Positions 44,669-53,802 of a stretch of DNA of 64,000 nucleotides are shown here, piece by piece. The translations under genes and the position numbers were made by a program. Under the pieces are notes generated by a model, which did no database searches, was not told where the DNA came from, and saw nothing but the letters and a program-made list of their open reading frames with translations. Position 1 is the first letter of the stretch, and every line of letters begins with the position of its first letter. The stretch is from Sporosarcina sp. P34 (lineage in GTDB: Bacteria; Bacillota; Bacilli; Bacillales_A; Planococcaceae): the NCBI RefSeq assembly GCF_002743375.1, contig NZ_PDZC01000007.1:62001-126000 (forward strand), given 5' to 3'.

Positions 44669-44718
44669 CGATGGATTGAAGCTCCAACTAGGGATGCTTT
44701 CCGGAACGCAACTCCCTA
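44669..44718. repeat. Palindromic dispersed element, truncated copy 6
   Basis: GGATTGAAGCTCCAACTAGGG and GATGCTTTCCGGAACGC match the left arm of copy 4; the right half is missing. Confidence 0.7.
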
Positions 44719-44741
44719 CCCTAACGTCCTCTTCATAACAA

Positions 44742-44790
44742 AAAAAGAGCCATCACTAGAAGTCACCAACACCATGACTTCTAGGACAAC
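44742..44790 (-). terminator. Intrinsic terminator of the NitT/TauT-type ABC operon
   Basis: CTAGAAGTCA and TGACTTCTAG form a 10-bp perfect stem; a minus-strand T run (AAAAAAAG on plus) follows. Confidence 0.85.
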
Positions 44791-44801
44791 TCCACTAACT
44801 A

Positions 44802-45884
44802 TCAATCTTCGTACACCCCTATTTCCTTAATAGCACGCTCAACAAGTGACGGATCAACAGACTTATCGAAGTCGATCTCACCACGTATCGCCCCATTCGC
44901 CTTATACATCTCATACTGCTTCTTAATGTCGTCTACAAACATCTTGCCGTTCGGATCGAGCCCCGTTACGAATACCCTCTCCCATAACTCAGGATCTTTC
45001 AATGCCGTATGTTTCACCATAATGTCTATGATCTCTTCTTTTCCTTGATCTTTAAAGAATGCGTCGTTATAGTCACGCACTCCTTTTAAATAGGCTGCCA
45101 TGAAGCGTAGCGACAAATCTTCATTGGCCATGAACTTCGGTGAAGCCAATACCATGGCGATTTGTGATTCAGGCGCATAATCGGTAGCATCTCCAAAGCG
45201 AACGTGAAAACCTTTACTGATTCCTTGCGCGATAAGCGGTTCGATATTCAATGCTGCATCAATTGTTCCTGAATCAATCGCTCCAAGCATTGCACCAAAG
45301 TCTGCGATGTGTACATACTCTACATCGTCTTCCGTTAAACCTGCATGCTTTAACATCTCTTCATAGATATAGCCATCAATGGAATTGCGAGACGATACCG
45401 CGATTTTCTTTCCTTTAAAGTCGCTGTACTCTTTGATTTCATCGACCATATGATTACCGATGACAAAACTGAAGTACGATTTGCCGGGCATATTATGACC
45501 TTTATCCGCGATGATCCGTACATCAATGCCTTGAGCGATCGCATTAAAGAATGATGCAGTAGAAACACCACCCGCGATATCCACTTCCCCAGCGGCTAGT
45601 GCGGGCAACATATCATCGCTGTTTGCAAAATCCGCAAACTCTACACGTATATTATAGTCTTCAAAATATCCCTTTTCTTTCGCAATGTAAAAACCTGCGC
45701 CAGATGCAGCACCGTCTTCCGCTATAAATACTTTCGCTTGTTTATCAAGCGGAGCCAAATCACCCGATGCTGGCTTGTCGTCATTCGATACAGGCTTCGT
45801 AACTTCTTTCGGAGAACACGCCCCCATCATCAATACGATCGACAATACGCTGAACAAACCTACCTTCTTCACCCATTTCCCCAC
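44802..45884 (-). CDS. NitT/TauT-type ABC transporter substrate-binding lipoprotein
   Basis: A 360-residue lipoprotein with a basic N-terminus, hydrophobic core and lipobox LMMGAC (Cys about 20). An SsuA/ThiY-type bilobed domain follows (KVFIAEDGAASGAGFYIAKEKGYFEDY near residue 50). The GTG at 45884 is well placed after GGAGAG, and the longer upstream frame is rejected because it would hide the signal peptide. Relatives bind nitrate, taurine, alkanesulfonates or hydroxymethylpyrimidine. No TPP riboswitch is seen upstream, so a thiamine-precursor role is not supported. Confidence 0.88.
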   Translation of the reverse strand: MGKWVKKVGLFSVLSIVLMMGACSPKEVTKPVSNDDKPASGDLAPLDKQAKVFIAEDGAASGAGFYIAKEKGYFEDYNIRVEFADFANSDDMLPALAAGEVDIAGGVSTASFFNAIAQGIDVRIIADKGHNMPGKSYFSFVIGNHMVDEIKEYSDFKGKKIAVSSRNSIDGYIYEEMLKHAGLTEDDVEYVHIADFGAMLGAIDSGTIDAALNIEPLIAQGISKGFHVRFGDATDYAPESQIAMVLASPKFMANEDLSLRFMAAYLKGVRDYNDAFFKDQGKEEIIDIMVKHTALKDPELWERVFVTGLDPNGKMFVDDIKKQYEMYKANGAIRGEIDFDKSVDPSLVERAIKEIGVYED

Positions 45885-45904
45885 ATCATCTCTCCTTTTA
45901 TCCC

Positions 45905-46684
45905 TTACTCTCTCGATTTCAGTACTTCCTCTTGCAAGTGACGCCATATCTCAATGAATTTTGTCGCCATTTCCGGATCTTTCCGAACATCTTCCATCTT
46001 TCTCGGTCTTGGCATATCAATAACGATTTCTTCAATGATTTTCCCCGGTTGAGCGCCCATCAACAAAATTCGATCACTCAACAACAACGCTTCATCGATA
46101 CTATGTGTAATGAATAATACAGTCTTCTTCGTTTCTGCCCAAATACTCAATAACTCTTCCTGCAAAATAAAACGATTCTGTTCATCAAGTGCACCGAACG
46201 GTTCATCCATCAATAAAATCTCAGGATCATTCGCAAAGGCTCTCGCAATACTCACGCGTTGCTTCATACCGCCTGACAACTCTTTTGGGTACAGCGAAGC
46301 AAACCGTTCCAACCCGGTCTTCTTCAAATAAAAGTCCGTTCGTTCATTTATGAATGCTGTCGGCAAGTTGCGCATCTTCAACCCGAAGGCTACATTTTCA
46401 CGTACCGTCAGCCACGGAATGACACCACGTTCCTGAAATACCATCGATTGTAACGGCCGATTATTTGTTTCAGTCGCAATCGTAAAGCTGCCGACACTCG
46501 GCTGTTCAAGTCCCGCCAAGATACGCAACAGTGTCGTCTTGCCACATCCGCTCGGCCCAACGAGACAAACAAATTCACCTTCAGCTACCGTTAGGGAAAT
46601 ATCTTCGAGCGCAATGACACTACCCTGTTTCTTATAAAATGCTTTCATTAGTCCATCCACCGTAATCTTAGGCTTCCCCTCCAT
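45905..46684 (-). CDS. NitT/TauT-type ABC transporter ATP-binding protein
   Basis: A 259-residue ATPase with Walker A GPSGCGKTT (about residue 42), signature LSGGMKQRVSIARAF (about 138) and Walker B EILLMDEPFGALDEQ (about 158). This is the SsuB/TauB/NrtD type. ATG at 46684 follows GGAGGTG and overlaps the permease gene's end by a few bases. It energises uptake together with the permease upstream and the binding protein downstream. Confidence 0.92.
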   Translation of the reverse strand: MEGKPKITVDGLMKAFYKKQGSVIALEDISLTVAEGEFVCLVGPSGCGKTTLLRILAGLEQPSVGSFTIATETNNRPLQSMVFQERGVIPWLTVRENVAFGLKMRNLPTAFINERTDFYLKKTGLERFASLYPKELSGGMKQRVSIARAFANDPEILLMDEPFGALDEQNRFILQEELLSIWAETKKTVLFITHSIDEALLLSDRILLMGAQPGKIIEEIVIDMPRPRKMEDVRKDPEMATKFIEIWRHLQEEVLKSRE

Positions 46685-46689
46685 TTCTT

Positions 46690-47508
46690 TCACCTCCATG
46701 GCAATAATTTATTTTGAAGTGCACGCAGTATAAGCGAGAATAAATAACCGAAAAAGGAGATGAGTATTAATCCCACATACATTTCAGGCAATAAGAAGGC
46801 TTTATAGGACGTCCATATCAAATAACCGATCCCAGAAGTTGCTCCCATCATCTCTGCCGCCACAATCGTCAGTAACGCAATCGCCTGCCCCATCTGAATT
46901 CCTTCGAGCATGACAGGAAGTGCTCCGGGAAGAGCGATTTTAAAGAAGAAATTCCAGCGACTCGTTTGATAGTTACTAGCAACATCCAAATAAATTTTGT
47001 CGATATTCAATACACCCGCCGCCGTATTAATGACAACTGGGAAAAATACACTTCCTGCAATCGTCACAACCTTCGACAAATCTCCAATTCCGAATAAAAT
47101 AATGATGATTGGCAATAATGCCAACGTTGGAATTGGCATAAGTGCCATAACAATTGGTTGAACGAAATGCCGGATTGGAGAATATAATCCCATCAATAAA
47201 CCGACAATAATGCCTGGAATGACACCTGCTAAAAACCCGATGAAAATCCGATACAATGAGACGCCAACATGTTTCGCCATCACGCCGCTCACAATCATGT
47301 CATAAAAGGTTTGCACAATCTTACTGGGCGGCGGGAAAAAGCGAATATCCAAGATCCCTGTTCTCGACATCACTTCCCACAGCACTAGCAGGAATAATGG
47401 TGACACAATCGTCAACAGTTGCTTGCCGCGTTCTTTGCGTTGCCGCAACTTCCATTCCCTTTGCTCTACCTCGAATGATTTATTGCGAGCCAATTCTTGA
47501 GTTTCCAC
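46690..47508 (-). CDS. NitT/TauT-type ABC transporter permease
   Basis: A 272-residue permease with about six helices and the EAA loop (EIQMGQAIALL region preceded by ALPGALPVMLEG, about residue 185), typical of the SsuC/TauC family. It is the first gene of the three-gene operon permease-ATPase-binding protein. The binding protein comes last, less usual than first. A 107-bp gap separates it from the divergent FhuF-like gene. No riboswitch or clear operator is visible in that gap. Confidence 0.92.
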   Translation of the reverse strand: METQELARNKSFEVEQREWKLRQRKERGKQLLTIVSPLFLLVLWEVMSRTGILDIRFFPPPSKIVQTFYDMIVSGVMAKHVGVSLYRIFIGFLAGVIPGIIVGLLMGLYSPIRHFVQPIVMALMPIPTLALLPIIIILFGIGDLSKVVTIAGSVFFPVVINTAAGVLNIDKIYLDVASNYQTSRWNFFFKIALPGALPVMLEGIQMGQAIALLTIVAAEMMGATSGIGYLIWTSYKAFLLPEMYVGLILISFFGYLFSLILRALQNKLLPWR

Positions 47509-47580
47509 TCTTCACCACCTCTTCACTGCCTATTGTATGTAAAGGCCTAGTAAACTGGTTGGGCAGGTATCACGTTCGGG

Positions 47581-47609
47581 TTGTTTCCGCCAAGTAGTTT
47601 GACTATACT
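47581..47609 (+). promoter_or_regulatory. Promoter implying a leaderless mRNA for the FhuF-like gene
   Basis: TTGTTT (47581-47586), a 17-bp spacer and TATACT (47604-47609) lie so close to the ATG at 47616 that the expected transcription start falls on or next to the start codon. No ribosome site is visible. Confidence 0.55.
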
Positions 47610-47615
47610 GAAGTC

Positions 47616-48323
47616 ATGACTACACTTACAGCAGACCAAATCAGAGAATTGAATAGTTACAGTGTCTACTTGGAACCGCCGGCAATTCCAGTCTTTACGC
47701 TTGCAGATGTCTTAGATTCTTCAAAAGTACAGACCATCGTCGAAGTCACTCAGACTATCAGCCAAAGTCCAAATGAAGTCGTAGCCGCGTCGTTCTTCGT
47801 ACGTCGCCTCGGTATGTTCTTCGCCATGCAACTGTATAATTTAGCTGCATACGACGAAATGTGGAATGGATTGGCAGAAGATCTTCAGTTCGGTGTGCGA
47901 GAGGAGTTCGGCAATAAAACCGTCAGCCTATTTATAAATTCCGCAGACTGGGAAATGATAGATGACGAAGACCGGCAAGCACAGATTAAACGTGTACTGG
48001 ATGATGCACATGCAGTCATTACATCGTTGCGCAGCGTAGTGTCAATATCTCCCCTTACCTTATGGGAGAATGTCTTCGGGTTCTGGCTCTGGCAATACCA
48101 TGTACTATTGTCTGATCCGGGATCGGAAATGGAAGCAAGAGAAGATGTTGAAATGCTAAAAAGCGACAGCTTATGGACAGGTATCGCTGATCACTCACGT
48201 TTTGCAAGCTATTTAAACGGCTCAGAACCATCCGCTCTACTGAATACGACTGTTCGCAAAACCTGCTGCTTCTCTAAAGATGTACCCGGGTTGATGCGTT
48301 GCGGGTTTTGTCCATTACAATAA
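47616..48323 (+). CDS. FhuF-like [2Fe-2S] ferric-siderophore reductase family protein
   Basis: A 235-residue protein whose C-terminus carries the FhuF cluster motif C-C-x10-C-x2-C (TCCFSKDVPGLMRCGFCPL). FhuF proteins reduce ferric siderophores in the cytoplasm to release iron. The rest is helical with a Trp-rich middle (LWENVFGFWLWQYHVLL, about residue 145). There is no ribosome site before the ATG; the promoter lies so close that the mRNA may be leaderless. The neighbouring NitT/TauT-type ABC genes are divergent, so a shared function is not implied. No Fur box was recognised. Confidence 0.82.
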   Translation: MTTLTADQIRELNSYSVYLEPPAIPVFTLADVLDSSKVQTIVEVTQTISQSPNEVVAASFFVRRLGMFFAMQLYNLAAYDEMWNGLAEDLQFGVREEFGNKTVSLFINSADWEMIDDEDRQAQIKRVLDDAHAVITSLRSVVSISPLTLWENVFGFWLWQYHVLLSDPGSEMEAREDVEMLKSDSLWTGIADHSRFASYLNGSEPSALLNTTVRKTCCFSKDVPGLMRCGFCPLQ

Positions 48324-48363
48324 AAAAGCAGGCTTTCGCTCACTACGCGAAGGCCTGCTTTTA
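48322..48363. terminator. Bidirectional intrinsic terminator
   Basis: AAAAGCAGGC(TTTCG) pairs with (CGAAG)GCCTGCTTTT between the convergent FhuF-like and small membrane protein genes; it overlaps the latter's stop. Confidence 0.88.
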
Positions 48364-48639
48364 CCGTTTACGATATGCATGAAAGGATTGTGTAGTCGAA
48401 TAAATAATACCCATTGCCGCACCACTATAAAAAAAGCCCATGAAAATTCCGGCAGACAAGTTATTTGGATGGCTAATGAATATTGACATTGCAAGCGCAA
48501 CTACTGTGGCTACTGTTGAAAGCCAGGCAGGCGGCAATTTAAAAAGCCATTTAATGATCAGTACTACGATCAAAACAACTGGTACACCCCATATTGCATC
48601 CCATACATTGGTATGAATAACTGGAAACTCCGTCAACAT
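48361..48639 (-). CDS. 92-residue membrane protein of unknown function
   Basis: Three hydrophobic segments (about residues 16-33, 38-55 and 62-80) and a basic end (YRKR). AAAGGGTG lies nine bases before the ATG. I do not recognise a family; the size and topology are compatible with a holin-like or small transporter subunit, but no motif supports either. It is followed by a terminator that overlaps its stop codon. Upstream lies the AI-2E family gene, about 100 bp away in the same direction. Confidence 0.7.
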   Translation of the reverse strand: MLTEFPVIHTNVWDAIWGVPVVLIVVLIIKWLFKLPPAWLSTVATVVALAMSIFISHPNNLSAGIFMGFFYSGAAMGIIYSTTQSFHAYRKR

Positions 48640-48738
48640 CCGTTAACACCCTTTCATTTTCGTTAGGATGTGCGGTTTTACTTTATTTATCCATCCAAAA
48701 AACCTCTCAGTTCAAAGACCAAGAGGTTGGTACTACCA

Positions 48739-49818
48739 CTAGACATTCTTCGTGGCAGCTTCACTAATTTCTCGTCGCATTTCATAGATGTTCTGCACAA
48801 TTACTTTACCAACAGCATAAGCAGGTACGGCTACCAAAATACCAAGGAATCCTGCAAGACTTCCCGCTACTAATAATACCGTAATGATCGTCAGTGGATG
48901 GATATCAAGTGATTTCCCCATTACGTTCGGCGTAATTAGGTTACTATCGATTTGTTGCGCGACTAACGTCACAACTCCGACCCAAATAACTAATTTAGGC
49001 TCCTGCAAATACGCAATGATTAAGGCTGGAGCCACCGCAATCCAAGGTCCAATGAACGGAATGATATTCATGAATAACGCGAGAATTGCCAGTAACAAGG
49101 CATACTCCAATCCGATGATTGAATAACCAATCAAAATAAGCAATGCCAAAATAGCACTAATTAATAATTGTCCTTGGATATAAGAACGCAAAACTTGATC
49201 AATATCTTCCAATGTCTTCTTTACCCATATGCGTCGCTTCCCGGAAAATAGATTGTATATTCTCGGAGCAAGTTTTTCATGATCCTTCAACATAAATAAG
49301 AAGAAGAATGGTACAAGTAACAGTAACGCGACTGCTTGAACGAATGATTGTACAAATTGTACGAACCATTTGCCGAATGTTACCGCAAAAGTTTGTACGG
49401 ATTCGATTGCTGAATTTAAGGAGTCCTGCAAACCTTCTGGTAAGTTTTCCTTTTGATTAATCGCTTGATCTTTCAGTTGCTCGAGTTGATGTGTGAGAGC
49501 TGGCCCATTGTCTACCAAATTATTAACTTGTTTCGTCACCATCGGTCCAATAATCGCGACCAAAATCCATAAGACGGCTACGAGTATGAGCATAATCGTT
49601 AGGATACTTCCCCATCTCGGCATTTTTTTCTTTTCCAAATAGTGTTGGATAGGTACCGTTATGTAATAAAGCAGGCCACCAAAAATTAATGGCATGATAA
49701 TCGTTTGTACAATGATACCAACCGGTCTAAAAATATAATTTACTTCTAAAAAGTATTTCGTGATCAACAATGCTAATAATATACCCACACCTACCTGGAA
49801 CCACGCCTTTTTCGTCAA
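48739..49818 (-). CDS. AI-2E/PerM-family membrane transporter
   Basis: A 359-residue protein with seven or eight helices. The PerM pattern has two N-terminal helices with a long central stretch (about residues 95-150), and then LLLVPFFFLFMLKDHEKLAPR. Paired helices ending AGSLAGFLGILVAVPAYAVGK close the domain. The family includes TqsA (AI-2) and a sodium/lithium-proton antiporter group, so substrate is open. It is monocistronic by appearance. The C-terminus is short and basic. Confidence 0.9.
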   Translation of the reverse strand: MTKKAWFQVGVGILLALLITKYFLEVNYIFRPVGIIVQTIIMPLIFGGLLYYITVPIQHYLEKKKMPRWGSILTIMLILVAVLWILVAIIGPMVTKQVNNLVDNGPALTHQLEQLKDQAINQKENLPEGLQDSLNSAIESVQTFAVTFGKWFVQFVQSFVQAVALLLLVPFFFLFMLKDHEKLAPRIYNLFSGKRRIWVKKTLEDIDQVLRSYIQGQLLISAILALLILIGYSIIGLEYALLLAILALFMNIIPFIGPWIAVAPALIIAYLQEPKLVIWVGVVTLVAQQIDSNLITPNVMGKSLDIHPLTIITVLLVAGSLAGFLGILVAVPAYAVGKVIVQNIYEMRREISEAATKNV

Positions 49819-50074
49819 ATGCTCACTTCCCTTCTAATTCAATTTACATAGTTAGCTTTATTATACGCGGTTCAATCACTCGTGTCGAAAAATTCTTTTT
49901 GCCGATTGCTATATAATAACTCTGGATTTACACACTGTATTGTAACAATATTTGTCTAATTATACGAAAAAGTCTAAATTCCACTTGTTCAAGTTGTATT
50001 TAATAGGTAAAATGGTGGTGTCTTGGAAGATTGCTACTCTTCAAGAAATACAACGTAGAAATGAAGGGATCTTA

Positions 50075-51724
50075 ATGTTACAACAGACTTGGAACCGTCT
50101 TTGGTCGTTACATGATCAAGTGAAAGATGTCTTCCGTTTTTTCACTGCGCCCGACTCCTCTGAAATGGTGAGAGGCGGACAAGGTGGAAAGAAGATTGGC
50201 GTAAATCATGAAGGGGGAGGTAGAGACTCCCGCAGTTATTCAGCTACACAGCTCATTGGATTGGTGCTTGGTCCATTACTCTTTTCCCTTATTTTACTGT
50301 TCTTCAAACCTGCAGATTTATCCGCGGCCGGTGTCGCTATTTTAGCTAGTACAGTATGGATTGCGGTTTGGTGGATTACGGAAGCTATTCCCATTCCGGT
50401 TGCTTCCTTGCTACCGCTCATATTGTTTCCGATGACAGGCGGATTGGAAATGAAAGACACCGCATCTTCCTATGGAGATGAAACGATTTTCTTATTTATG
50501 GGTGGATTTATGATCGCACTCGCGCTCGAGAAGTGGAATTTACATCGACGAATTGCTCTAACCATAATTTCCGCCATCGGAACAAACATGGACAAAATCG
50601 TTCTTGGTTTTATGGTAGCTACCGGATTCCTATCTATGTGGATTTCCAACACTGCCACAGCCATGATGATGGTGCCTATTGGTTTGGCGATTATTACACA
50701 AGTAACGATCGCATTAAAGGACGATCCGTCTATCGATACATCAAAAGAAAACTTTGGATTCGGTAAAGCCTTGATGCTTGGTATTGCTTACTCTGCTTCA
50801 CTAGGCGGGATTGCGACATTGATCGGTACGCCTCCGAATACATTGCTTGCCGGCGCTATCAATAAAATTTACGGCATCGAGTTATCATTTGGTAAATGGA
50901 TGTTGTTCGGTGTACCGTTTGCTTGGGTATTTATCTTATTGACATGGTGGTATTTAGTGAAGATCGTCTACAAATCACCAGTCAAAACATTACCTGGCGG
51001 ACGTGAAGTCATTGATAAAGAAAAGAAGTTGCTTGGACGACCTTCAATTGAAGAGATTATGGTCTTCATCGTCTTCGCTCTTGCTGCTTTCTCATGGATT
51101 ACACGCTCGTTCTTCCTATCTAAATTCATTGACGGCATAAGTGACGGTGTCATTGCGATTGCTTTTGCGATGATTTTGTTTATCATCCCGTCTGTAAATA
51201 AAAAAGGCGATCACTTGCTAGATTGGAACACAGCAGTGAAATTACCTTGGGGTATCTTACTTCTCTTTGGTGGCGGACTAGCTATCGCAGCTGGCTTTGT
51301 CAGTAGCGGTCTGTCTGAATGGATCGGTACTCAACTGATTGGGTTGAAAGGTGTTCCCCTCATTGTCATTATTTTAATTGTCACAACATTGGTCATTTTC
51401 TTAACAGAAATCACATCGAATACAGCAACAGCTTCTATGATGTATCCAATCATGGCTTCGTTGGCATTGGCACTAAATTTCCATCCGTATGCATTAATGA
51501 TTGCAGCGGGTGTAGCAGCGTCTTGTGCGTTTATGCTACCGGTTGCTACCCCACCGAACGCGGTCGTTTTCGGATCCGGTTATCTACGGATTCCTGACAT
51601 GGCCAAAGCCGGATTCGTGCTCAATATAGTCGGAGTTGTGCTCGTGACGCTTTGTATTTACTTCTTGCTTCCATTATTATGGGGTATCGACTTACAGACT
51701 ATTCCAGAAATATTTAAAAGCTAA
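50075..51724 (+). CDS. DASS/SLC13-family anion or dicarboxylate:sodium symporter
   Basis: A 549-residue transporter. The DASS core has about eleven helices and two SNT motifs, visible as WISNTATAMMMVPIG (about residue 188) and EITSNTATASMMYPIM (about 444). IGTPPNTLLAG and PVATPPNAVVFGSGYLRI pair with them. It carries an N-terminal hydrophilic extension of about 60 residues including a Gly/Arg-rich piece. ATG at 50075 follows GAAGGGA; a longer frame of 41 extra codons lacks a ribosome site. Relatives carry succinate, malate, citrate or sulfate. Confidence 0.9.
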   Translation: MLQQTWNRLWSLHDQVKDVFRFFTAPDSSEMVRGGQGGKKIGVNHEGGGRDSRSYSATQLIGLVLGPLLFSLILLFFKPADLSAAGVAILASTVWIAVWWITEAIPIPVASLLPLILFPMTGGLEMKDTASSYGDETIFLFMGGFMIALALEKWNLHRRIALTIISAIGTNMDKIVLGFMVATGFLSMWISNTATAMMMVPIGLAIITQVTIALKDDPSIDTSKENFGFGKALMLGIAYSASLGGIATLIGTPPNTLLAGAINKIYGIELSFGKWMLFGVPFAWVFILLTWWYLVKIVYKSPVKTLPGGREVIDKEKKLLGRPSIEEIMVFIVFALAAFSWITRSFFLSKFIDGISDGVIAIAFAMILFIIPSVNKKGDHLLDWNTAVKLPWGILLLFGGGLAIAAGFVSSGLSEWIGTQLIGLKGVPLIVIILIVTTLVIFLTEITSNTATASMMYPIMASLALALNFHPYALMIAAGVAASCAFMLPVATPPNAVVFGSGYLRIPDMAKAGFVLNIVGVVLVTLCIYFLLPLLWGIDLQTIPEIFKS

Positions 51725-51727
51725 AAC

Positions 51728-51766
51728 AAACCAGCTGCCGGGATTCATTCTAGGCAGCTGGTTTAT
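51728..51766. terminator. Bidirectional intrinsic terminator
   Basis: AACCAGCTGCC pairs with GGCAGCTGGTT between the convergent DASS and MFS genes. Confidence 0.9.
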
Positions 51767-51772
51767 TATGTA

Positions 51773-52966
51773 CTACGCTTTTAACACGCTGCGCCGTATT
51801 CTTATCAACAGTACATAGACAACCGGCACAACCGCTGAAAACACAGCGAGACCCGTCCACCCTGCAAACTGCCAAAGCGGTGTGACTAGCGTACTTCCCG
51901 CTGCCATACCAATATAATAAGAAACGAGATACAGGCTTGATGCACTTCCCTTATGATGCGTTGCTTCTTTGCTGACAGATGCAGCAGTTAAGGAATGGGC
52001 AGAGAAAAAGCCAAGACAGATCACGCAATAACCAATAATAATCAGTGGTAGTGTAGTTGGAACCGTTAGAAGACAACCGACTGCCAGCAATAGTACGCCT
52101 ATTAAACGAACCGGATTCATACCTACCTTACTGGCAATCGAGCCGGCCAGCGGTGCACCGATAATTCCAAATGCATAAGCGAAGTAGATATAGGAAACCT
52201 CATCAAGCGTCATCGAAAATGGTGAAGTAGTCAAATGAAAAGGCAGAAATGTCCACATGCCGGTAAAGCTCAACTGTAGTGCAATACCAAGTCCAAAGAC
52301 CATTAGCAAAGCCGGATTCTTTAAATGGACACCGAAACCTTCCATGTCTTTCTTTATCGACGCCACACTCGGTTCGAAGTAATTGGATTTCGGTAACGCG
52401 AATAGTAAGAAGATAAATATCAATACACCTGCGACCGTTAGAAGTTGAAGTGACAGTTCCCAAGACCAGCGTTCTGCCAAATACCCCGTTACAAAACGGC
52501 CAAGCATCCCGCCAGTGCCGTTGAATGAAATATATAGAGCTGTCGCCACGCTCACTACCCGCTCATTGATCTCTTCATTGATATAGGCTAGAGCTGCAGC
52601 CAATACGCCCGCCATCCCAAAGCCCTGTATAAATCGCAATACCAGAAACACTGTAAAAGAATGCGTCAAAAACATAGGAATAAATAAAAGAGCTGTTACT
52701 AAAACTGAGATTTTTACAAAAATTGATCTACCTAGTCGATCAGAGTAAAATCCAAGAATCACTAAACCGAAAATTAGACCTATTGTATTAACCGACATGG
52801 CTAAACTGGCTGCGGACACGGAGACATTGAATTGCTTCGTTAAAATAGGTAGCAAAGGTTGTATAGCATACATCGCGGCAAAAATCAGCACTGAAGCAAT
52901 GCCTAGCCCGATGACAATACGCCAAAATCGAAGTTCGCGAATCGTTGATTTAGCTTGTAAATTCAT
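51773..52966 (-). CDS. MFS transporter (drug-efflux or YgaY/YybF-type)
   Basis: A 397-residue protein with twelve helices. The MFS motif A is visible as GFYSDRLGRSIFVKI (about residue 78), and motif-C-like glycine-rich helices follow (GFGMAGVLAAALAYINEEI, about 122). It lacks a large central loop. It resembles bacterial sugar or drug efflux proteins of the AraJ/YnfM group; the substrate is unknown. GGAAGTG lies a few bases before the ATG. It is flanked by a terminator downstream and an intergenic region of about 145 bp upstream. Confidence 0.88.
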   Translation of the reverse strand: MNLQAKSTIRELRFWRIVIGLGIASVLIFAAMYAIQPLLPILTKQFNVSVSAASLAMSVNTIGLIFGLVILGFYSDRLGRSIFVKISVLVTALLFIPMFLTHSFTVFLVLRFIQGFGMAGVLAAALAYINEEINERVVSVATALYISFNGTGGMLGRFVTGYLAERWSWELSLQLLTVAGVLIFIFLLFALPKSNYFEPSVASIKKDMEGFGVHLKNPALLMVFGLGIALQLSFTGMWTFLPFHLTTSPFSMTLDEVSYIYFAYAFGIIGAPLAGSIASKVGMNPVRLIGVLLLAVGCLLTVPTTLPLIIIGYCVICLGFFSAHSLTAASVSKEATHHKGSASSLYLVSYYIGMAAGSTLVTPLWQFAGWTGLAVFSAVVPVVYVLLIRIRRSVLKA

Positions 52967-53111
52967 GATGACACTTCCAGTCCAATAAATGTGAATAATG
53001 AAATTATATCACTACACTAAAAGTTTAACAGGAAATTGTAGGAGACAAATTGAAATTCAGTGTATATTCTTTCTATAAGGAGCCATCCTACCATTTGGAG
53101 GTGTTAGACAA

Positions 53112-53234
53112 ATGAGCAAAATGGCGATGACAGCTGTCGGACTTGGTGCACTTTATCTCATGCGAAATAAGCAGTCACGGGAAAAGCTTATGGAGCAAAT
53201 TAGTAACCTTTCAGGAATGAACAGTACTCCGTAA
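53112..53234 (+). CDS. 40-residue small protein with hydrophobic N-terminus
   Basis: ATG at 53112 follows TTTGGAGGTG at eight bases; the frame is 40 codons plus TAA. Residues 4-15 (MAMTAVGLGALY) are hydrophobic and the rest is basic and polar (RNKQSREKLMEQISNL). It resembles the tiny DUF3918-type proteins of Bacilli in layout, an uncertain comparison. A clean terminator follows 23 bp after the stop, which supports expression as a separate unit. Confidence 0.68.
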   Translation: MSKMAMTAVGLGALYLMRNKQSREKLMEQISNLSGMNSTP

Positions 53235-53256
53235 TGCCAGACATTTGTAAACACCC

Positions 53257-53292
53257 TAAAAGCCGGAGCCTCTAAAGGGATCCGGCTTTTCA
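53257..53292 (+). terminator. Intrinsic terminator after the 40-codon gene
   Basis: AAAAGCCGGA pairs with TCCGGCTTTT around a loop of about 13 bases. Confidence 0.85.
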
Positions 53293-53471
53293 CTTGTTTA
53301 GTCACACTATATCGTGCAATATCATGCCTCCATTCCGGCTGTTCATCCAAAAATCATCCGTAACTCATATTATAAATAACTGGTATCTTGTGAAATGAGG
53401 TTATGACATAATCAATCAGTAGAATGTGGCAGGCACAATCGTGCTGTAACTATTCCAACAATACTTCAGAT

Positions 53472-53496
53472 GTTTTCTCTTTTTGAAAGTGGGTAT
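53472..53496 (+). promoter_or_regulatory. Sigma-B-type promoter of the CsbD gene
   Basis: GTTTTC (53472-53477), a 13-bp spacer and GGGTAT (53491-53496) match the sigma-B consensus GTTTAA-N12-14-GGGWAW, 34 bp before the start codon. CsbD is a known sigma-B target in B. subtilis. Confidence 0.8.
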
Positions 53497-53529
53497 TTAT
53501 ATACTAACAAACGAAACGGAGGAGATAGT

Positions 53530-53739
53530 ATGAGTAACAAAGATCACGGTGCAGAAGATAAATTAAAAGGTATTGGCAACAAAGTAAAAGGTAGCGTAAA
53601 AGATACCATAGGTGATTTGACTGATGACACTAAAATGCAAGCTGAAGGTAAATGGGACAAGGCAAAAGGCGCTGCACAAGAAAAGATTGGTGAAGCGAAA
53701 GAACACTTCAGTGATGATGAAGCACACCCTAACAAGTAA
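53530..53739 (+). CDS. csbD: CsbD family general stress protein
   Basis: A 69-residue hydrophilic, Lys/Asp-rich helical protein with the CsbD pattern ADKLKGIGNKVKGSVKDTIG, seen here as EDKLKGIGNKVKGSVKDTIG, then GKWDKAKGAAQEKIGEAKE. CsbD-like proteins accumulate under general stress and their molecular role is unknown. ATG at 53530 follows CGGAGGAG; upstream in-frame codons precede the promoter-proximal region and are rejected. A sigma-B-type promoter is visible upstream and a strong terminator downstream. Confidence 0.93.
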   Translation: MSNKDHGAEDKLKGIGNKVKGSVKDTIGDLTDDTKMQAEGKWDKAKGAAQEKIGEAKEHFSDDEAHPNK

Positions 53740-53758
53740 AACGTGTAGTACGAACATA

Positions 53759-53799
53759 AAAGAAGGATCTTCCATTACGATGGAAGATCCTTCTTTTTA
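53759..53799. terminator. Bidirectional intrinsic terminator
   Basis: AGAAGGATCTTCCAT pairs with ATGGAAGATCCTTCT, with T tracts on both strands, between the convergent csbD and YflT-like genes. Confidence 0.93.
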
Positions 53800-53802
53800 C
53801 AA

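Noticed and set aside
44802..47508. Thiamine-precursor importer (ThiXYZ)
   Set aside because: No TPP riboswitch precedes the operon, and the family is broad; only NitT/TauT-type is supported.
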